Positions 32,939 through 45,507 of a DNA stretch of 64,000 bases are shown here, piece by piece (position 1 is the stretch's first letter; each line of letters starts with the position of its first letter). The stretch spans positions 62,001-126,000 of the forward strand of contig CAJNBS010000004.1 of NCBI GenBank assembly GCA_905221065.1. The letters are read 5' to 3'. Below the pieces are notes generated by a model, which saw only the letters and a program-made list of their open reading frames with translations, searched no databases and had not been told where the DNA came from. Origin of the DNA: a bacterium (GTDB taxonomy: Bacteria > Bacillota > Bacilli > Lactobacillales > Streptococcaceae). Made by a program: the position numbers and the translations under genes.

Positions 32939-34456
32939 ATGAAAAAACGTCAAAGTGGTGTGTTGATGCACATCTCTTCTCTCCCAGGAGCCTACGGAAT
33001 CGGATCATTTGGTAAAAGTGCTTACGACTTCGTTGATTTCTTGGTTCGTACCAAACAACGTTACTGGCAAATCCTTCCATTAGGAACAACTAGTTACGGG
33101 GATTCTCCTTACCAATCTTTCTCAGCCTTCGCAGGGAACACTCACTTTATCGATTTGGATATCTTGGTGGAGCAAGGTTTGTTGGAAGCAAGTGACCTTG
33201 AAGGAGTTGACTTTGGTAGCGATGCGTCTGAAGTTGACTATGCTAAGATTTACTATGCACGTCGTCCTCTTTTAGAAAAAGCGGTGAAACGTTTCTTTGA
33301 AGTTGGAGATGTTAAAGATTTTGAGAAATTTGCTCAAGACAATCAATCATGGCTTGAGCTCTTTGCTGAGTATATGGCTATCAAAGAGCATTTTGAAAAT
33401 CTTGCTTGGACAGAATGGCCAGATGCAGATGCGCGTGCTCGTAAAGCTTCAGCACTTGAAAGTTACCGTGAGCAATTGGCAGACAAGTTGGTTTACCACC
33501 GTGTGACTCAATACTTCTTCTTCCAACAATGGTTGAAATTGAAAGCTTACGCTAACGATAACCACATCGAAATCGTTGGGGATATGCCAATCTACGTAGC
33601 GGAAGATTCAAGCGATATGTGGGCAAATCCACATCTCTTCAAGACAGATGTCAACGGTAAGGCGACTTGCATCGCAGGATGCCCACCAGATGAGTTTTCT
33701 GCAACTGGTCAACTTTGGGGTAACCCAATTTATGACTGGGAAGCAATGGACAAAGATGGTTACAAATGGTGGATTGAACGCTTGCGTGAAAGCTTCAAAA
33801 TCTACGACATCGTTCGTATCGACCACTTCCGTGGTTTCGAATCTTACTGGGAAATCCCTGCTGGTTCCGATACAGCAGCACCTGGTGAGTGGGTCAAAGG
33901 TCCTGGCTACAAGCTTTTTGCAGCCGTTAAGGAAGAACTTGGTGAGCTAAACATCATCGCTGAAGACCTTGGCTTCATGACAGATGAAGTTATTGAGTTG
34001 CGTGAACGTACTGGATTCCCAGGAATGAAGATTCTTCAATTTGCCTTCAACCCAGAAGACGAAAGTATCGATAGCCCACACTTGGCACCTGCTAACTCAG
34101 TTATGTACACAGGAACACACGATAACAACACGGTCCTTGGTTGGTACCGTAACGAGATCGATGATGCGACTCGTGAGTACATGGCTCGCTACACGAACCG
34201 TAAAGAATACGAAACAGTGCCACACGCTATGCTTCGTACAGTCTTTTCATCAGTTAGCTTCATGGCAATTGCAACTATGCAAGATTTGCTTGAATTGGAT
34301 GAGACAGCTCGTATGAACTTCCCATCTACCCTTGGTGGAAACTGGTCTTGGCGTATGACTGAAGATCAATTGACACCAGCTGTCGAGGAAGGTTTGCTTG
34401 ACTTGACAACAATCTATCGACGAATTAATGAAAATTTGGTAGAATTAAAGAAATAA
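32939..34456 (+). CDS. malQ: 4-alpha-glucanotransferase (amylomaltase)
   Basis: Cytoplasmic GH77 enzyme of 505 aa that disproportionates maltodextrins, releasing glucose and longer chains for MalP. Active-site signatures are [26 protein letters not shown] (catalytic nucleophile Asp), IAEDLG (acid/base Glu) and GTHDNNT. SD GAGGTG lies before ATG 32939; an in-frame ATG 9 nt upstream is less well spaced. It is first gene of malQP, behind the MalR-controlled promoter. Strong codon bias. Confidence 0.95.
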   Translation: MKKRQSGVLMHISSLPGAYGIGSFGKSAYDFVDFLVRTKQRYWQILPLGTTSYGDSPYQSFSAFAGNTHFIDLDILVEQGLLEASDLEGVDFGSDASEVDYAKIYYARRPLLEKAVKRFFEVGDVKDFEKFAQDNQSWLELFAEYMAIKEHFENLAWTEWPDADARARKASALESYREQLADKLVYHRVTQYFFFQQWLKLKAYANDNHIEIVGDMPIYVAEDSSDMWANPHLFKTDVNGKATCIAGCPPDEFSATGQLWGNPIYDWEAMDKDGYKWWIERLRESFKIYDIVRIDHFRGFESYWEIPAGSDTAAPGEWVKGPGYKLFAAVKEELGELNIIAEDLGFMTDEVIELRERTGFPGMKILQFAFNPEDESIDSPHLAPANSVMYTGTHDNNTVLGWYRNEIDDATREYMARYTNRKEYETVPHAMLRTVFSSVSFMAIATMQDLLELDETARMNFPSTLGGNWSWRMTEDQLTPAVEEGLLDLTTIYRRINENLVELKK

Positions 34457-34481
34457 TACAATATCAGGAGACACCTTAAAC

Positions 34482-36740
34482 ATGTTATCACTACAAGAAT
34501 TTGTACAAAATCGTTACAATAAAACCATTGCAGAATGTAGCAATGAAGAGCTTTACCTTGCTCTTCTTAACTACAGCAAGCTTGCAAGCAGTCAAAAACC
34601 AGTTAACACTGGTAAGAAAAAAGTTTACTATATCTCAGCTGAGTTCTTGATTGGTAAACTATTGTCAAACAACTTGATTAACCTTGGTCTTTACGACGAT
34701 GTTAAAAAAGAACTTGCTGCTGCAGGTAAAGACTTGATCGAAGTTGAAGAAGTTGAATTGGAACCATCTCTTGGTAATGGTGGTTTGGGACGTTTGGCTG
34801 CCTGCTTTATCGACTCAATTGCGACTCTTGGTTTGAACGGTGACGGTGTTGGTCTTAACTACCACTTTGGTCTTTTCCAACAAGTTCTTAAAAACAATCA
34901 ACAAGAAACAATTCCAAATGCATGGTTGACAGAGCAAAACTGGTTGGTTCGCTCAAGCCGTAGCTACCAAGTGCCATTTGCAGACTTTACTTTGACATCA
35001 ACTCTTTATGATATTGATGTTACTGGTTATGAAACAGCAACTAAAAACCGCTTGCGTTTGTTTGACTTGGATTCAGTTGATTCTTCTATTATTAAAGATG
35101 GTATCAACTTTGACAAGACAGACATCGCTCGCAACTTGACTCTCTTCCTTTACCCAGATGATAGTGACCGTCAAGGTGAATTGCTCCGTATCTTCCAACA
35201 ATACTTCATGGTTTCAAACGGTGCGCAATTGATCATCGACGAAGCAATCGAAAAAGGAAGCAACTTGCATGACCTTGCTGACTACGCAGTTGTACAAATC
35301 AACGATACTCACCCATCAATGGTTATCCCTGAATTGATCCGTCTTTTGACTGCACGTGGTATCGAGCTTGATGAAGCAATCTCAATCGTTCGTAGCATGA
35401 CTGCCTACACTAACCACACAATCCTTGCTGAAGCCCTTGAAAAATGGCCTCTTGAATTCTTGCAAGAAGTGGTTCCTCACTTGGTACCAATCATTAAAGA
35501 ATTGGACCGTCGCGTGAAAGCAGAATACAAAGATCCAGCTGTTCAAATTATTGATGAGAGCGGACGTGTTCACATGGCTCACATGGATATCCACTACGGA
35601 TACAGCGTTAACGGAGTAGCGGCACTCCACACTGAAATCTTGAAGAACTCTGAGTTGAAATCCTTCTACGACCTTTACCCAGAAAAATTCAACAACAAAA
35701 CAAACGGTATCACTTTCCGTCGTTGGCTTATGCATGCTAACCCAAGCTTGTCTCACTACTTGGATGAGATTCTTGGAGAAGGTTGGCACCATGAAGCTGA
35801 TGAGCTTGAAAAACTCTTATCTTATGAAGACAAAGCGGCTGTCAAAGAAAAATTGGAAAGCATCAAGGCTCACAACAAACGTAAATTGGCTCGTCACTTG
35901 AAAGAACACCAAGGTGTGGAAATCAATCCAAACTCTATCTTTGATATCCAAATCAAACGTCTTCACGAGTACAAACGCCAACAAATGAACGCTTTGTATG
36001 TAATCCACAAATACCTTGACATCAAAGCTGGTAACATCCCTGCTCGTCCAATCACAATCTTCTTTGGTGGTAAAGCAGCTCCAGCCTACACAATCGCTCA
36101 AGACATTATCCACTTGATTCTTTGCATGTCAGAAGTTATTGCTAACGACCCAGCAGTAGCTCCACACTTGCAAGTAGTTATGGTTGAAAACTACAACGTT
36201 ACTGCAGCAAGCTTCCTTATCCCAGCATGTGATATCTCAGAACAAATCTCACTTGCTTCTAAAGAAGCTTCAGGTACTGGTAACATGAAATTCATGTTGA
36301 ACGGAGCTTTGACTCTTGGTACTATGGACGGTGCTAACGTGGAAATCGCTGAGTTGGTTGGCGACGAAAACATCTACATCTTCGGTGAAGATTCAGAAAC
36401 TGTTATCGACCTTTACGCAAAAGCAGCTTACAAATCAAGCGAATTCTACGCTCGTGAAGCTATCAAACCATTGGTTGACTTCATCGTTAGCGATGCAGTT
36501 CTTGCAGCTGGAAACAAAGAGCGCTTGGAACGTCTTTACAATGAATTGATCAACAAAGACTGGTTCATGACTCTCCTTGACTTGGAAGACTACATCAAAG
36601 TCAAAGAGCAAATGCTTGCTGACTACGAAGATCGTGACGCATGGTTGGATAAAGTCATCGTTAACATTTCTAAAGCAGGATTCTTCTCATCTGACCGTAC
36701 AATCGCTCAGTATAACGAAGATATCTGGCACTTGAACTAA
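34482..36740 (+). CDS. malP: Maltodextrin/glycogen phosphorylase
   Basis: PLP-dependent GT35 phosphorylase of 752 aa that cleaves alpha-1,4-glucans with phosphate to glucose-1-phosphate. Substrate and fold marks are [16 protein letters not shown] (N-terminal), QINDTHPSM and [13 protein letters not shown]. The cofactor lysine lies in [16 protein letters not shown]. It lacks the long N-terminal regulatory extension of animal phosphorylases. It lies 25 nt after malQ with SD AGGAG. Its product can feed GalU or glycolysis through phosphoglucomutase. Confidence 0.95.
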   Translation: MLSLQEFVQNRYNKTIAECSNEELYLALLNYSKLASSQKPVNTGKKKVYYISAEFLIGKLLSNNLINLGLYDDVKKELAAAGKDLIEVEEVELEPSLGNGGLGRLAACFIDSIATLGLNGDGVGLNYHFGLFQQVLKNNQQETIPNAWLTEQNWLVRSSRSYQVPFADFTLTSTLYDIDVTGYETATKNRLRLFDLDSVDSSIIKDGINFDKTDIARNLTLFLYPDDSDRQGELLRIFQQYFMVSNGAQLIIDEAIEKGSNLHDLADYAVVQINDTHPSMVIPELIRLLTARGIELDEAISIVRSMTAYTNHTILAEALEKWPLEFLQEVVPHLVPIIKELDRRVKAEYKDPAVQIIDESGRVHMAHMDIHYGYSVNGVAALHTEILKNSELKSFYDLYPEKFNNKTNGITFRRWLMHANPSLSHYLDEILGEGWHHEADELEKLLSYEDKAAVKEKLESIKAHNKRKLARHLKEHQGVEINPNSIFDIQIKRLHEYKRQQMNALYVIHKYLDIKAGNIPARPITIFFGGKAAPAYTIAQDIIHLILCMSEVIANDPAVAPHLQVVMVENYNVTAASFLIPACDISEQISLASKEASGTGNMKFMLNGALTLGTMDGANVEIAELVGDENIYIFGEDSETVIDLYAKAAYKSSEFYAREAIKPLVDFIVSDAVLAAGNKERLERLYNELINKDWFMTLLDLEDYIKVKEQMLADYEDRDAWLDKVIVNISKAGFFSSDRTIAQYNEDIWHLN

Positions 36741-36770
36741 GCTACAAATTTATACTAATAAGATTTGTAA

Positions 36771-36803
36771 AAAGCGAATTTCGATTGAAATTCGCTTTTT
36801 TTG
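36771..36803 (+). terminator. Terminator of malQP
   Basis: AAAGCGAATTTC (36771-36782), 4-nt loop, GAAATTCGCTTT (36787-36798), then a T run. Confidence 0.92.
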
Positions 36804-36985
36804 AATGATGTGGATTTGGGACAATCATGTCTAAAAATAGATAAATCCTAGATACAGTGAAGGTTTAGAAATGCTGGTTTTTACTGTCTTTCATCCTTTT
36901 GTTTCTTCGCAGTTGATTACCTCATATTTCTTGCATCCGTTTACATCAAGTATTATAATATAATTGTAGGAAAGAAGGTGTTTTT

Positions 36986-37129
36986 ATGATATATACAAAA
37001 TTGGTGTTGTTTATTACCTTTCTTGTAATAAGCTTGTTACCTGATAAGATTTTTGGAAAAAATAAAAAAATTTGGAAAATAGTTCTTGCAATATTGACGG
37101 CGGTGGCAGCATTGTCATTTATGTACTAA
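36986..37129 (+). CDS. Small hydrophobic protein, unknown function
   Basis: A 47-aa protein with two hydrophobic segments (KLVLFITFLVISLLP and IWKIVLAILTAVAALSFMY) separated by a basic linker KIFGKNKK. SD AAAGAAGGTG lies 6 nt before ATG 36986. The promoter is TTGCAT, 17-bp spacer, TATAAT, ending near 36961, the same as for the next gene. It is not recognised. The gene occupies the place of the first codons of the duplicated 68-aa gene in unit A. Confidence 0.6.
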   Translation: MIYTKLVLFITFLVISLLPDKIFGKNKKIWKIVLAILTAVAALSFMY

Positions 37130-37150
37130 GTTATTTTAAGAATGTAGGGT

Positions 37151-37291
37151 TTATTTTGGATTTTATTTATAATTTTGACCTGCCTCTATATAGGTAACCA
37201 CGATTTGTTTCCTCTCAATCATCAAGAACTCTCTCTTCGTGGTAGTTTCTGGGGTTCGGTACTGGCCTTATATCACTTACTGTTTATTTGA
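37151..37291 (+). pseudogene. N-terminally truncated copy of the 68-aa membrane protein gene
   Basis: In frame it reads LFWILFIILTCLYIGNHDLF and then PLNHQELSLRGSFWG, matching residues about 14-62 of the protein at 37474 with a few changes. No start codon or SD is linked: the nearest ATG is followed at once by TAG. The upstream SD and promoter now drive the 47-aa gene. Confidence 0.75.
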
Positions 37292-37473
37292 ATGCCGTGG
37301 ATTTGGGTTAATCTTGTCTTAAAAAGATAGAAATCATAGATACAGTTAAGGCTTAGAAATACTGCTTTTTACTCTCTTTCAACCTCATGTTTCTTCGTAG
37401 TTGCTTACCTCATATTTCTTGTATTCGCTTACATCAAGTATTATAATATGATTGTAGGAAAGAAGGTGTTTTT

Positions 37474-37680
37474 ATGTGGAAAAAATATTTTTCAAAATAT
37501 AGATGGACTGATTTATTTTGGATTGTATTTGATATTTTGACCTGCCTCTATATAGGTAACCATGATTTGTTTCCTCTCAATCATCAAGAAATCTCGCTTC
37601 GAGGTAGTTTCTGGGGATTTGTACTTGCCTTATTTCACTTGCTATTTATTGATAAGTTTGTTATATCGAATCGAAAATAA
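37474..37680 (+). CDS. Small membrane protein, unknown function
   Basis: A 68-aa protein: a basic aromatic N-terminus (MWKKYFSKYRWTDLFW), a hydrophobic helix (about 15-28), a polar loop NHDLFPLNHQEISLRG, a second helix (GFVLALFHLLFIDKFVI) and a basic end. SD GAAAGAAGGTG lies 6 nt upstream, and the promoter (TTGTAT, 17-bp spacer, TATAAT) is intact. This is the complete version of the sequence that is truncated at 37151. No family is recognised. Confidence 0.65.
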   Translation: MWKKYFSKYRWTDLFWIVFDILTCLYIGNHDLFPLNHQEISLRGSFWGFVLALFHLLFIDKFVISNRK

Positions 37681-37735
37681 ATATGAGGTATATGCCTGAC
37701 TGCCCACTGTTAGGATTGATTTTGGAGGAAAGATT

Positions 37736-37906
37736 TTGTCTCTATTATTTATTGCTTTAAATTTATTTATGTTGTATAAGATCTATTCTTTGAGACGGGA
37801 GAAATCGAAATACTTGATTTATACGGCCTATATCATATTTGGGGTAAATGTACTATATGGTATCCAATGGTTATTAAGAGAACTGATTTCAACTAATTCC
37901 CCTTAA
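37736..37906 (+). CDS. Small membrane protein with TTG start, unknown function
   Basis: A 56-aa frame with a strong SD (TTTGGAGGAAAG) before TTG 37736. Two hydrophobic segments (LLFIALNLFMLYKIY and YLIYTAYIIFGVNVLYGI) flank a basic loop LRREKSK. It ends in LRELISTNSP. The start is inferred from the SD; an internal ATG at 37769 would leave only one helix. It probably forms an operon with the 68-aa gene 55 bp upstream. Confidence 0.55.
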   Translation: MSLLFIALNLFMLYKIYSLRREKSKYLIYTAYIIFGVNVLYGIQWLLRELISTNSP

Positions 37907-37929
37907 TGTGTATGGAAACTATAACAAAA

Positions 37930-37978
37930 CGCATAAGATTAAGGTTTTTGTGAGCACCTGTTCTTATGCGTTTTTGTA
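37930..37978 (+). terminator. Long-loop terminator after the small membrane genes
   Basis: ACGCATAAGA pairs with TCTTATGCGT across a loop of about 25 nt, and TTTTTG follows. It lies 24 bp after the stop at 37906. The rlmA gene converges from the other side. Confidence 0.65.
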
Positions 37979-38023
37979 ATATTGAGGATTTTCAGTAAGT
38001 TTTCTACCTTTGCGAAGTCTAGT

Positions 38024-38872
38024 TTAGAATGCTTTCCCAACAAGGATCTCCGCTTCGATGGTAATCTCTGTCAGTTGGCTCCAGTCAATCTTGCTCTGGT
38101 CGATGTGAAAGAGAAGGGGTGTCATGCTGAGTAGGGCTTGGAGTTGCTCTGCTGTGATAGTCTTAGTCAGAGAGGCTGTTTGACTAGATAGGGTGGTAAA
38201 GTGTTCTTGGAAATGATTTTTGATATCTTGGTTAGAATAATCTTTGTTTGTTAGCTGGTCCTGTACCCTTTGACGGATTTCTTTGAGGTGATTTTCAGTT
38301 GGGATAACCTTTATCAAGATACCGTCTTTGGATAAAACACGGCGGAATTCTCCATAGTTGGCAGGTGAAAAGATATCAAGCAGGATGTCCATGCTGGCAT
38401 CTTTTATAGGAAGACGAGCCAGGTCGCCAACGAACCAATTGACTGCCCAGTTTGGTTCACTCTTGGCAGCGATTTGGACGGAATCTTTGGAAATATCAAA
38501 GGCATAGAAGGTTTTGTCAGGATGACTTTCTTGGAGTTTACGAGAGTAGAAACCTTCGCCACAACCAATATCCAAGATTGTTGTGGCACTTTCTGAGTTT
38601 GAAAGTAAATTTGAGATGGCCTCTAAGATAGTTTGGTAAAAGCCGGCTTCTAGGATTTGTTGGCGGTTTTGAAAGTTTTCCTTGTCGTAGTTGGCAGACT
38701 GCTTGATTTGAGGTGCCAGATTGACATAGCCGAATTTTGCCAAGTCAAAAGAATGGCGATTGTTGCATTTGAGACTGCTCTCTACCAGAGTCAGATTTTC
38801 TTGGCAGATAGGACAGGCAAAGGCAGTTGCAGAAGCGAAGCGCTGAAGTTTGGGTTTGAGATTTGTATTCAT
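38024..38872 (-). CDS. rlmA: 23S rRNA (guanine-N1) methyltransferase RlmA
   Basis: SAM-dependent enzyme of 282 aa that methylates N1 of a guanine in 23S rRNA helix 35; in pneumococcus RlmA(II) modifies G748 and influences telithromycin binding (known). The N-terminal zinc module is CPICQENLTLVESSLKCNNRH (Cys-Cys-Cys-His). The SAM motif is ILDIGCGEGFYSR (about 98-110), then AFDISKDSVQIAA and SPANYGEFRRVL. It is monocistronic. A II-type identity rather than I is inferred from the Gram-positive host. Confidence 0.9.
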   Translation of the reverse strand: MNTNLKPKLQRFASATAFACPICQENLTLVESSLKCNNRHSFDLAKFGYVNLAPQIKQSANYDKENFQNRQQILEAGFYQTILEAISNLLSNSESATTILDIGCGEGFYSRKLQESHPDKTFYAFDISKDSVQIAAKSEPNWAVNWFVGDLARLPIKDASMDILLDIFSPANYGEFRRVLSKDGILIKVIPTENHLKEIRQRVQDQLTNKDYSNQDIKNHFQEHFTTLSSQTASLTKTITAEQLQALLSMTPLLFHIDQSKIDWSQLTEITIEAEILVGKAF

Positions 38873-38950
38873 AGTTTAAGTGTATCAAAAGAGGCAAATG
38901 AAAGCAACTTTAGGAGTAAGTAGATGGGAGATTCAGTAGAAATAAAACTA

Positions 38951-39101
38951 ATACTCTTCGAAAATCTCTTCAAACCACGTCAACGTCGCCTTGCCGTAGG
39001 TATGGTTACTGACTTCGTCAGTTCTATCTACAACCTCAAAGCAGTGCTTTGAGCAACCTGCGGCTAGTTTCCTAGTTTGCTCTTTGATTTTCATTGAGTA
39101 T
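38951..39101 (+). repeat. RUP element, copy 5 (long form)
   Basis: ATACTCTTCGAAAATCTC to TTTTCATTGAGTAT, 151 bp, with the TACTGACTTCGTCAGTTC block shared with copy 4. Confidence 0.9.
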
Positions 39102-39175
39102 AATTCTCCAATTTATAAAATTAAATTGCTTTTATATACAAATTAATATATAATAATAGTTAGGAGGAAATAAGT

Positions 39176-39454
39176 ATGTTAAAAGAAGTATTAAGCGTCG
39201 CAAAAGTTGCGAAAAAATCTTCATTATTTTTGGGTGGTGTCGCATTTGGTACCCTTGGTTTGAAAATCTTAGCAAGTAAGGAAGCTAAAAAAGGTTATTC
39301 TAAAGCTTTGGCTAAGGCTTACAAGTTAAAAGACGAGCTAGATGCATCTGTTTCTGTTGTGAAACAACATGGAGACGATGTTTTGCAAGATGCTAAATAT
39401 TTGTATGAGCAAGAGAAAAAAGAAGAGCAATTAGATAGCCTTATAGGAGAATAA
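39176..39454 (+). CDS. Small protein of the DUF6110/YtxH-like type, ATPase partner
   Basis: A 92-aa protein with one Gly-rich hydrophobic segment (SSLFLGGVAFGTLGLKILA, about 16-34) and a long charged helix (KEAKKGYSKALAKAYKLKDEL and DDVLQDAKYLYEQEKKEEQL). It lies two bases before the P-type ATPase start, so the pair is an operon. SD AGGAGG lies 8 nt before the ATG. A likely accessory or regulatory subunit of the pump; this is inference from linkage. Confidence 0.72.
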   Translation: MLKEVLSVAKVAKKSSLFLGGVAFGTLGLKILASKEAKKGYSKALAKAYKLKDELDASVSVVKQHGDDVLQDAKYLYEQEKKEEQLDSLIGE

Positions 39455-39455
39455 T

Positions 39456-41519
39456 ATGTCTTTTAAAGTGCTACATAGAGGATACCAACATATCCGCCTA
39501 TCATCTTCTTTTTCACTCACCTTGGATATTCAAGACTATCTTCGTTCCTTGGCGAGAGATGAAAAGGGGATTGAGTCTATCCAGTTTTACATGGATCAAC
39601 AGCACTTTACTCTACGTATAAAAGAAGGCTTTTCTGTATTAGATAATGCAGAAGCCTTTTTAAAAAGAATTGATAAAGGGAAAGTTTCTGAGTTGATGAC
39701 TCTTCCTGTTCGTAGAGAAGAGAGTGCCTATTCTATCGTTTCAGGTGCAGCGATTAAGCGTGTGCTTTTTCGTAGTCTTGTGCCGTCTCCTATTCGCTAT
39801 ATATGGACTTGTTATCAGGCTTTTGGATATGTTAAAGAAGCCTATCAAACACTAGCGCGTAAGGAACTAACGATGGAAGTCTTGGACTGTTCGGCTATTT
39901 TATTGTCTTTGTTTATGAACCAATCCAAGACTGCCAGCAACATCATGTTTATGCTTGATTTGGGGAATCATTTAGATCAGTGGTCCTTGAAAAAAACTGC
40001 AACAGATTTAGAACAGAGTCTTCTTGCAAAAGAAAGCGATGTATTTTTGGTACAGGGCGATACGGTCGTTAGTATCAAGAGTTCCGCTGTTCAAATAGGA
40101 GATGTCTTGGTCCTATCTCAAGGAAATGAAATTCTGTTTGATGGACAAGTAGTTTCAGGTTTAGGTATGGTCAACGAAAGTTCCTTGACGGGAGAGAGTT
40201 TTCCAGTTGAAAAAAGAGAGTCTGATTTGGTTTGTGCAAACACAGTCTTGGAGACTGGGGAGCTACGCATTCGTGTAACCGATAATCAGATGAACAGCCG
40301 TATTTTACAGCTGATTGAGTTGATGAAAAAATCTGAAGAAAACAAGAAAACCAAACAACGCTATTTCATCAAGATGGCGGATAAGGTCGTCAAATATAAT
40401 TTCTTGGGGGCTGGTCTGACTTACTTATTAACAGGTTCTTTTTCTAAGGCTATTTCATTCCTATTGGTTGATTTCTCCTGCGCTTTGAAAATCTCTACTC
40501 CTGTAGCTTATTTGACAGCTATTAAGGAGGGGTTGAACCGTGAAATGGTGATTAAGGATGGAGATGTTCTAGAGAAATATCTGGAAGTTGACACTTTCTT
40601 GTTTGATAAGACAGGAACAATCACAACTAGCTATCCTATAGTTGAAAAGGTGTTACCTTTTGGGGACTATAGCGAGGAAGATATTCTCAGAATCAGTGCC
40701 TGTCTTGAGGAACACATTTATCATCCTATTGCTAATGCCATCGTCAAGCAAGCTGAGATAGAGGGAATTGAACATGAGGAAATGCATGGGAAACTCCAAT
40801 ATATCGCAAGCAAGGGGATCAAATCTCATATAGATGGGCAACCAGTTCTTATTGGGAATTATGTTTTGATGCAGGATGAGCAAATTCATATCAGTTCAGA
40901 ACAAAATGCTTTAATTGAAGAGTACAAGAATCACTACAATCTCTTGTTCTTGGCTTATCAGAATGAATTGATTGGAATGTTCTGCATTCATACTCCTTTG
41001 AGAAAAGAAGCTAAGGCAGCCTTGGAGAAACTTAAGGCACAAGGGAAAAAATTGATTCTGGCAACAGGGGACACCTTGGTTAGAACAGAGGAATTAGTCA
41101 AAGATTTGCCCTTTGATCAGGTCTATACAGACTTGAAACCTAATGGGAAATTTGAGTTAGTAGAGGAACTGCAGAAAGCAGGTCATACTATTTTGATGGT
41201 TGGAGATGGGTTGAATGACTCAGCGGCTCTAACCCTATCAGATATCGGTGTGGTGATGAATGAGAGCGCAGATATTTCTAAGCAGATGAGCGATATCTTA
41301 TTGTTAGATAATCGCTTGGATTTCTTCCAAGAGTTGGATTCGCTATCCTCATCTTTGCAAAAACTCATCAAGAAGAATATTCAAGATACCGTTGTCGTAA
41401 ATAGTAGTTTGATTGGCTTTGGCTTATTTAATTGGCTCAGTCCTTCAAACCTCTCTATCTTACATAATCTAACAACCTTGCGCATTGTCCTGCGTAGTCT
41501 GTCTATTAAGGCTAGATAG
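39456..41519 (+). CDS. P1B-like metal-transporting P-type ATPase with atypical SCA motif
   Basis: Membrane cation pump of 687 aa. The N-terminus (about 1-75) has a ferredoxin-like HMA shape but no CxxC. The actuator motif is SSLTGESFP, the phosphorylated Asp384 lies in FDKTGTITTS, and the hinge is VGDGLNDSAAL. The helix that usually carries CPC, CPH or SPC in metal pumps reads VDFSCALKISTP, with Ser341-Cys342-Ala343 and no proline after the cysteine. The metal is therefore not predictable. SD AGGAG is inside the preceding gene. Pneumococcus has a close homologue (from memory). Confidence 0.88.
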   Translation: MSFKVLHRGYQHIRLSSSFSLTLDIQDYLRSLARDEKGIESIQFYMDQQHFTLRIKEGFSVLDNAEAFLKRIDKGKVSELMTLPVRREESAYSIVSGAAIKRVLFRSLVPSPIRYIWTCYQAFGYVKEAYQTLARKELTMEVLDCSAILLSLFMNQSKTASNIMFMLDLGNHLDQWSLKKTATDLEQSLLAKESDVFLVQGDTVVSIKSSAVQIGDVLVLSQGNEILFDGQVVSGLGMVNESSLTGESFPVEKRESDLVCANTVLETGELRIRVTDNQMNSRILQLIELMKKSEENKKTKQRYFIKMADKVVKYNFLGAGLTYLLTGSFSKAISFLLVDFSCALKISTPVAYLTAIKEGLNREMVIKDGDVLEKYLEVDTFLFDKTGTITTSYPIVEKVLPFGDYSEEDILRISACLEEHIYHPIANAIVKQAEIEGIEHEEMHGKLQYIASKGIKSHIDGQPVLIGNYVLMQDEQIHISSEQNALIEEYKNHYNLLFLAYQNELIGMFCIHTPLRKEAKAALEKLKAQGKKLILATGDTLVRTEELVKDLPFDQVYTDLKPNGKFELVEELQKAGHTILMVGDGLNDSAALTLSDIGVVMNESADISKQMSDILLLDNRLDFFQELDSLSSSLQKLIKKNIQDTVVVNSSLIGFGLFNWLSPSNLSILHNLTTLRIVLRSLSIKAR

Positions 41520-41536
41520 ATGAGAGTTATTAACAG

Positions 41537-41577
41537 CAAAAAGGAGTTACCTTTCTCGAGGGTAACTCCTTTGTTTA
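41537..41577. terminator. Bidirectional terminator between the ATPase gene and tyrS
   Basis: AAAGGAGTTACC (41540-41551) pairs with GGTAACTCCTTT (41561-41572) over a 9-nt loop. Confidence 0.88.
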
Positions 41578-41596
41578 TAGATAAATGTTGAACAGT

Positions 41597-42853
41597 TTAG
41601 TAAGTCAATACAAAGTATTTTTTCTTACCACGACGGATAACAGTCAGTTCGTTTTCTAACTTATCTGCGTCACTCAAGACATAGTCAAGGTCTTGGATAC
41701 GATCGCCGTTTACGTAGATAGCTCCGTTTTGGACGTCTTCACGGGCTTGGCGTTTTGAGTTAACCACACCAGATGACACCAGCAGTTCCACGATATTGTG
41801 GTTTTCGTCTGCTTGAACTTGGTAGTTTGGTACTCCACGAAGTCCTTGTTTGAGTTCTTTGACAGAAAGGTTTTTGATGTTTCCTGCAAAGAGTTGCTCA
41901 GTGATGTTGAGAGCTTCTTTGTAGGCTTCTTCACCGTGAACAAGTGTAACGACTTCACGAGCTAAGACTTTTTGTGCCAATCGTTCGTGTGGAGCCGCTT
42001 CAAATTGTTTACGGATGTCTTCAATCTCATCAAGTGACAAGAAAGTAAAGATTTTCAAGAAGCGAACAGCGTCAGCGTCCATAACATTCATCCAGAATTG
42101 GTACATTTCGTATGGAGAAGTCTTTTCAGGATTGAGCCAGACTGCGTTTCCTTCAGATTTACCAAACTTCTTACCAGTAGCATCTGTGATCAATGGAACA
42201 GTAATAACGTGACCAGTCTTGTCAGACTTACGACGAAGCAATTCGGTACCAGCTGTCATATTTCCCCACTGGTCAGAACCACCGATTTGAAGCGTTACAT
42301 TGTGGTCTTGGTTAAGGACGAAGAAGTCGTAACCTTGCATGATTTGGTAGGCAAACTCAGTGTAAGAAATTCCTGTTTCGATTCGTTTTTTAACAGATTC
42401 CTTACTCATCATGTAGTTGACAGTGAAGTATTTTCCGATATCACGGAGGAAATCAATGAAGCTGATGCTGCCAAACCAGTCGTAGTTGTTGACCATGACA
42501 GCTTTATTTTCACCATTTTCAAAGTCAAGAAAACGAGAAAGTTGTCCTTGGATAGACTTGACCCAGCCATCTACTGTGTCTTTTGTTTGGAGACTACGTT
42601 CAGCATCTTTGAAGGACGGATCTCCGATGAGACCTGTAGCACCGCCAACGAGCGCATAAGGTTTGTGACCTGCTAGCTGCAAGCGACGACTTGTCAAGAT
42701 TGCGACAAGGTGGCCTAGGTGAAGGCTGTCAGCAGTTGGATCGTAGCCAGTATAATAAGAAACTTGACCTTCTTCTAGGGCTTTACGCAAAGCTTCTTCA
42801 TCAGTCGTTTGAAAAATCAAACCACGCTCTTTTAGCTCATCAAAAATGTGCAT
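41597..42853 (-). CDS. tyrS: Tyrosyl-tRNA synthetase
   Basis: Class I synthetase of 418 aa. The HIGH box is [15 protein letters not shown], the KMSKS loop is KKFGKSEG, the tyrosine-binding region is [24 protein letters not shown], and a C-terminal S4-like RNA-binding domain spans about 350-418. SD AAGGAG precedes the ATG. The 140-bp upstream gap has no T-box leader, unlike tyrS of Bacillus. Confidence 0.96.
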   Translation of the reverse strand: MHIFDELKERGLIFQTTDEEALRKALEEGQVSYYTGYDPTADSLHLGHLVAILTSRRLQLAGHKPYALVGGATGLIGDPSFKDAERSLQTKDTVDGWVKSIQGQLSRFLDFENGENKAVMVNNYDWFGSISFIDFLRDIGKYFTVNYMMSKESVKKRIETGISYTEFAYQIMQGYDFFVLNQDHNVTLQIGGSDQWGNMTAGTELLRRKSDKTGHVITVPLITDATGKKFGKSEGNAVWLNPEKTSPYEMYQFWMNVMDADAVRFLKIFTFLSLDEIEDIRKQFEAAPHERLAQKVLAREVVTLVHGEEAYKEALNITEQLFAGNIKNLSVKELKQGLRGVPNYQVQADENHNIVELLVSSGVVNSKRQAREDVQNGAIYVNGDRIQDLDYVLSDADKLENELTVIRRGKKKYFVLTY

Positions 42854-42952
42854 GTGTCTTTTCTCCTTTTTAAAAATATTGTTTCTACCTATTGTATCAC
42901 AAACTTGGGCAATAGCCTAGTAGAATAGGGAAGAAAGTGGCTATTTTATTGA

Positions 42953-45451
<2,499 letters not shown>

Positions 45452-45507
45452 GAAAGTGGCATTGATTGCCACTTTTTTCTTTTTTCCTTTCGTGTTACAA
45501 TAAAGGT

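Larger units (their letters stand above)
36801..37680. repeat. Tandem duplication, unit A 36801-37287 and unit B 37288-37680
   Basis: Both units start TTGAATG and share about 185 bp of upstream DNA (GATACAGT, TTTCTTCG, TTACCTCATATTTCTTG), the same promoter and SD (GGAAAGAAGGTG), and the distal coding part of the 68-aa gene. Unit A has different DNA (36986-37150, encoding a 47-aa peptide) in place of the first codons of the 68-aa gene, and its remnant is N-terminally truncated. Confidence 0.85.

Noticed and set aside
42098-42676. A 192-aa plus-strand frame opposite tyrS
   Set aside because: Antisense to tyrS without SD; composition is a strand shadow.
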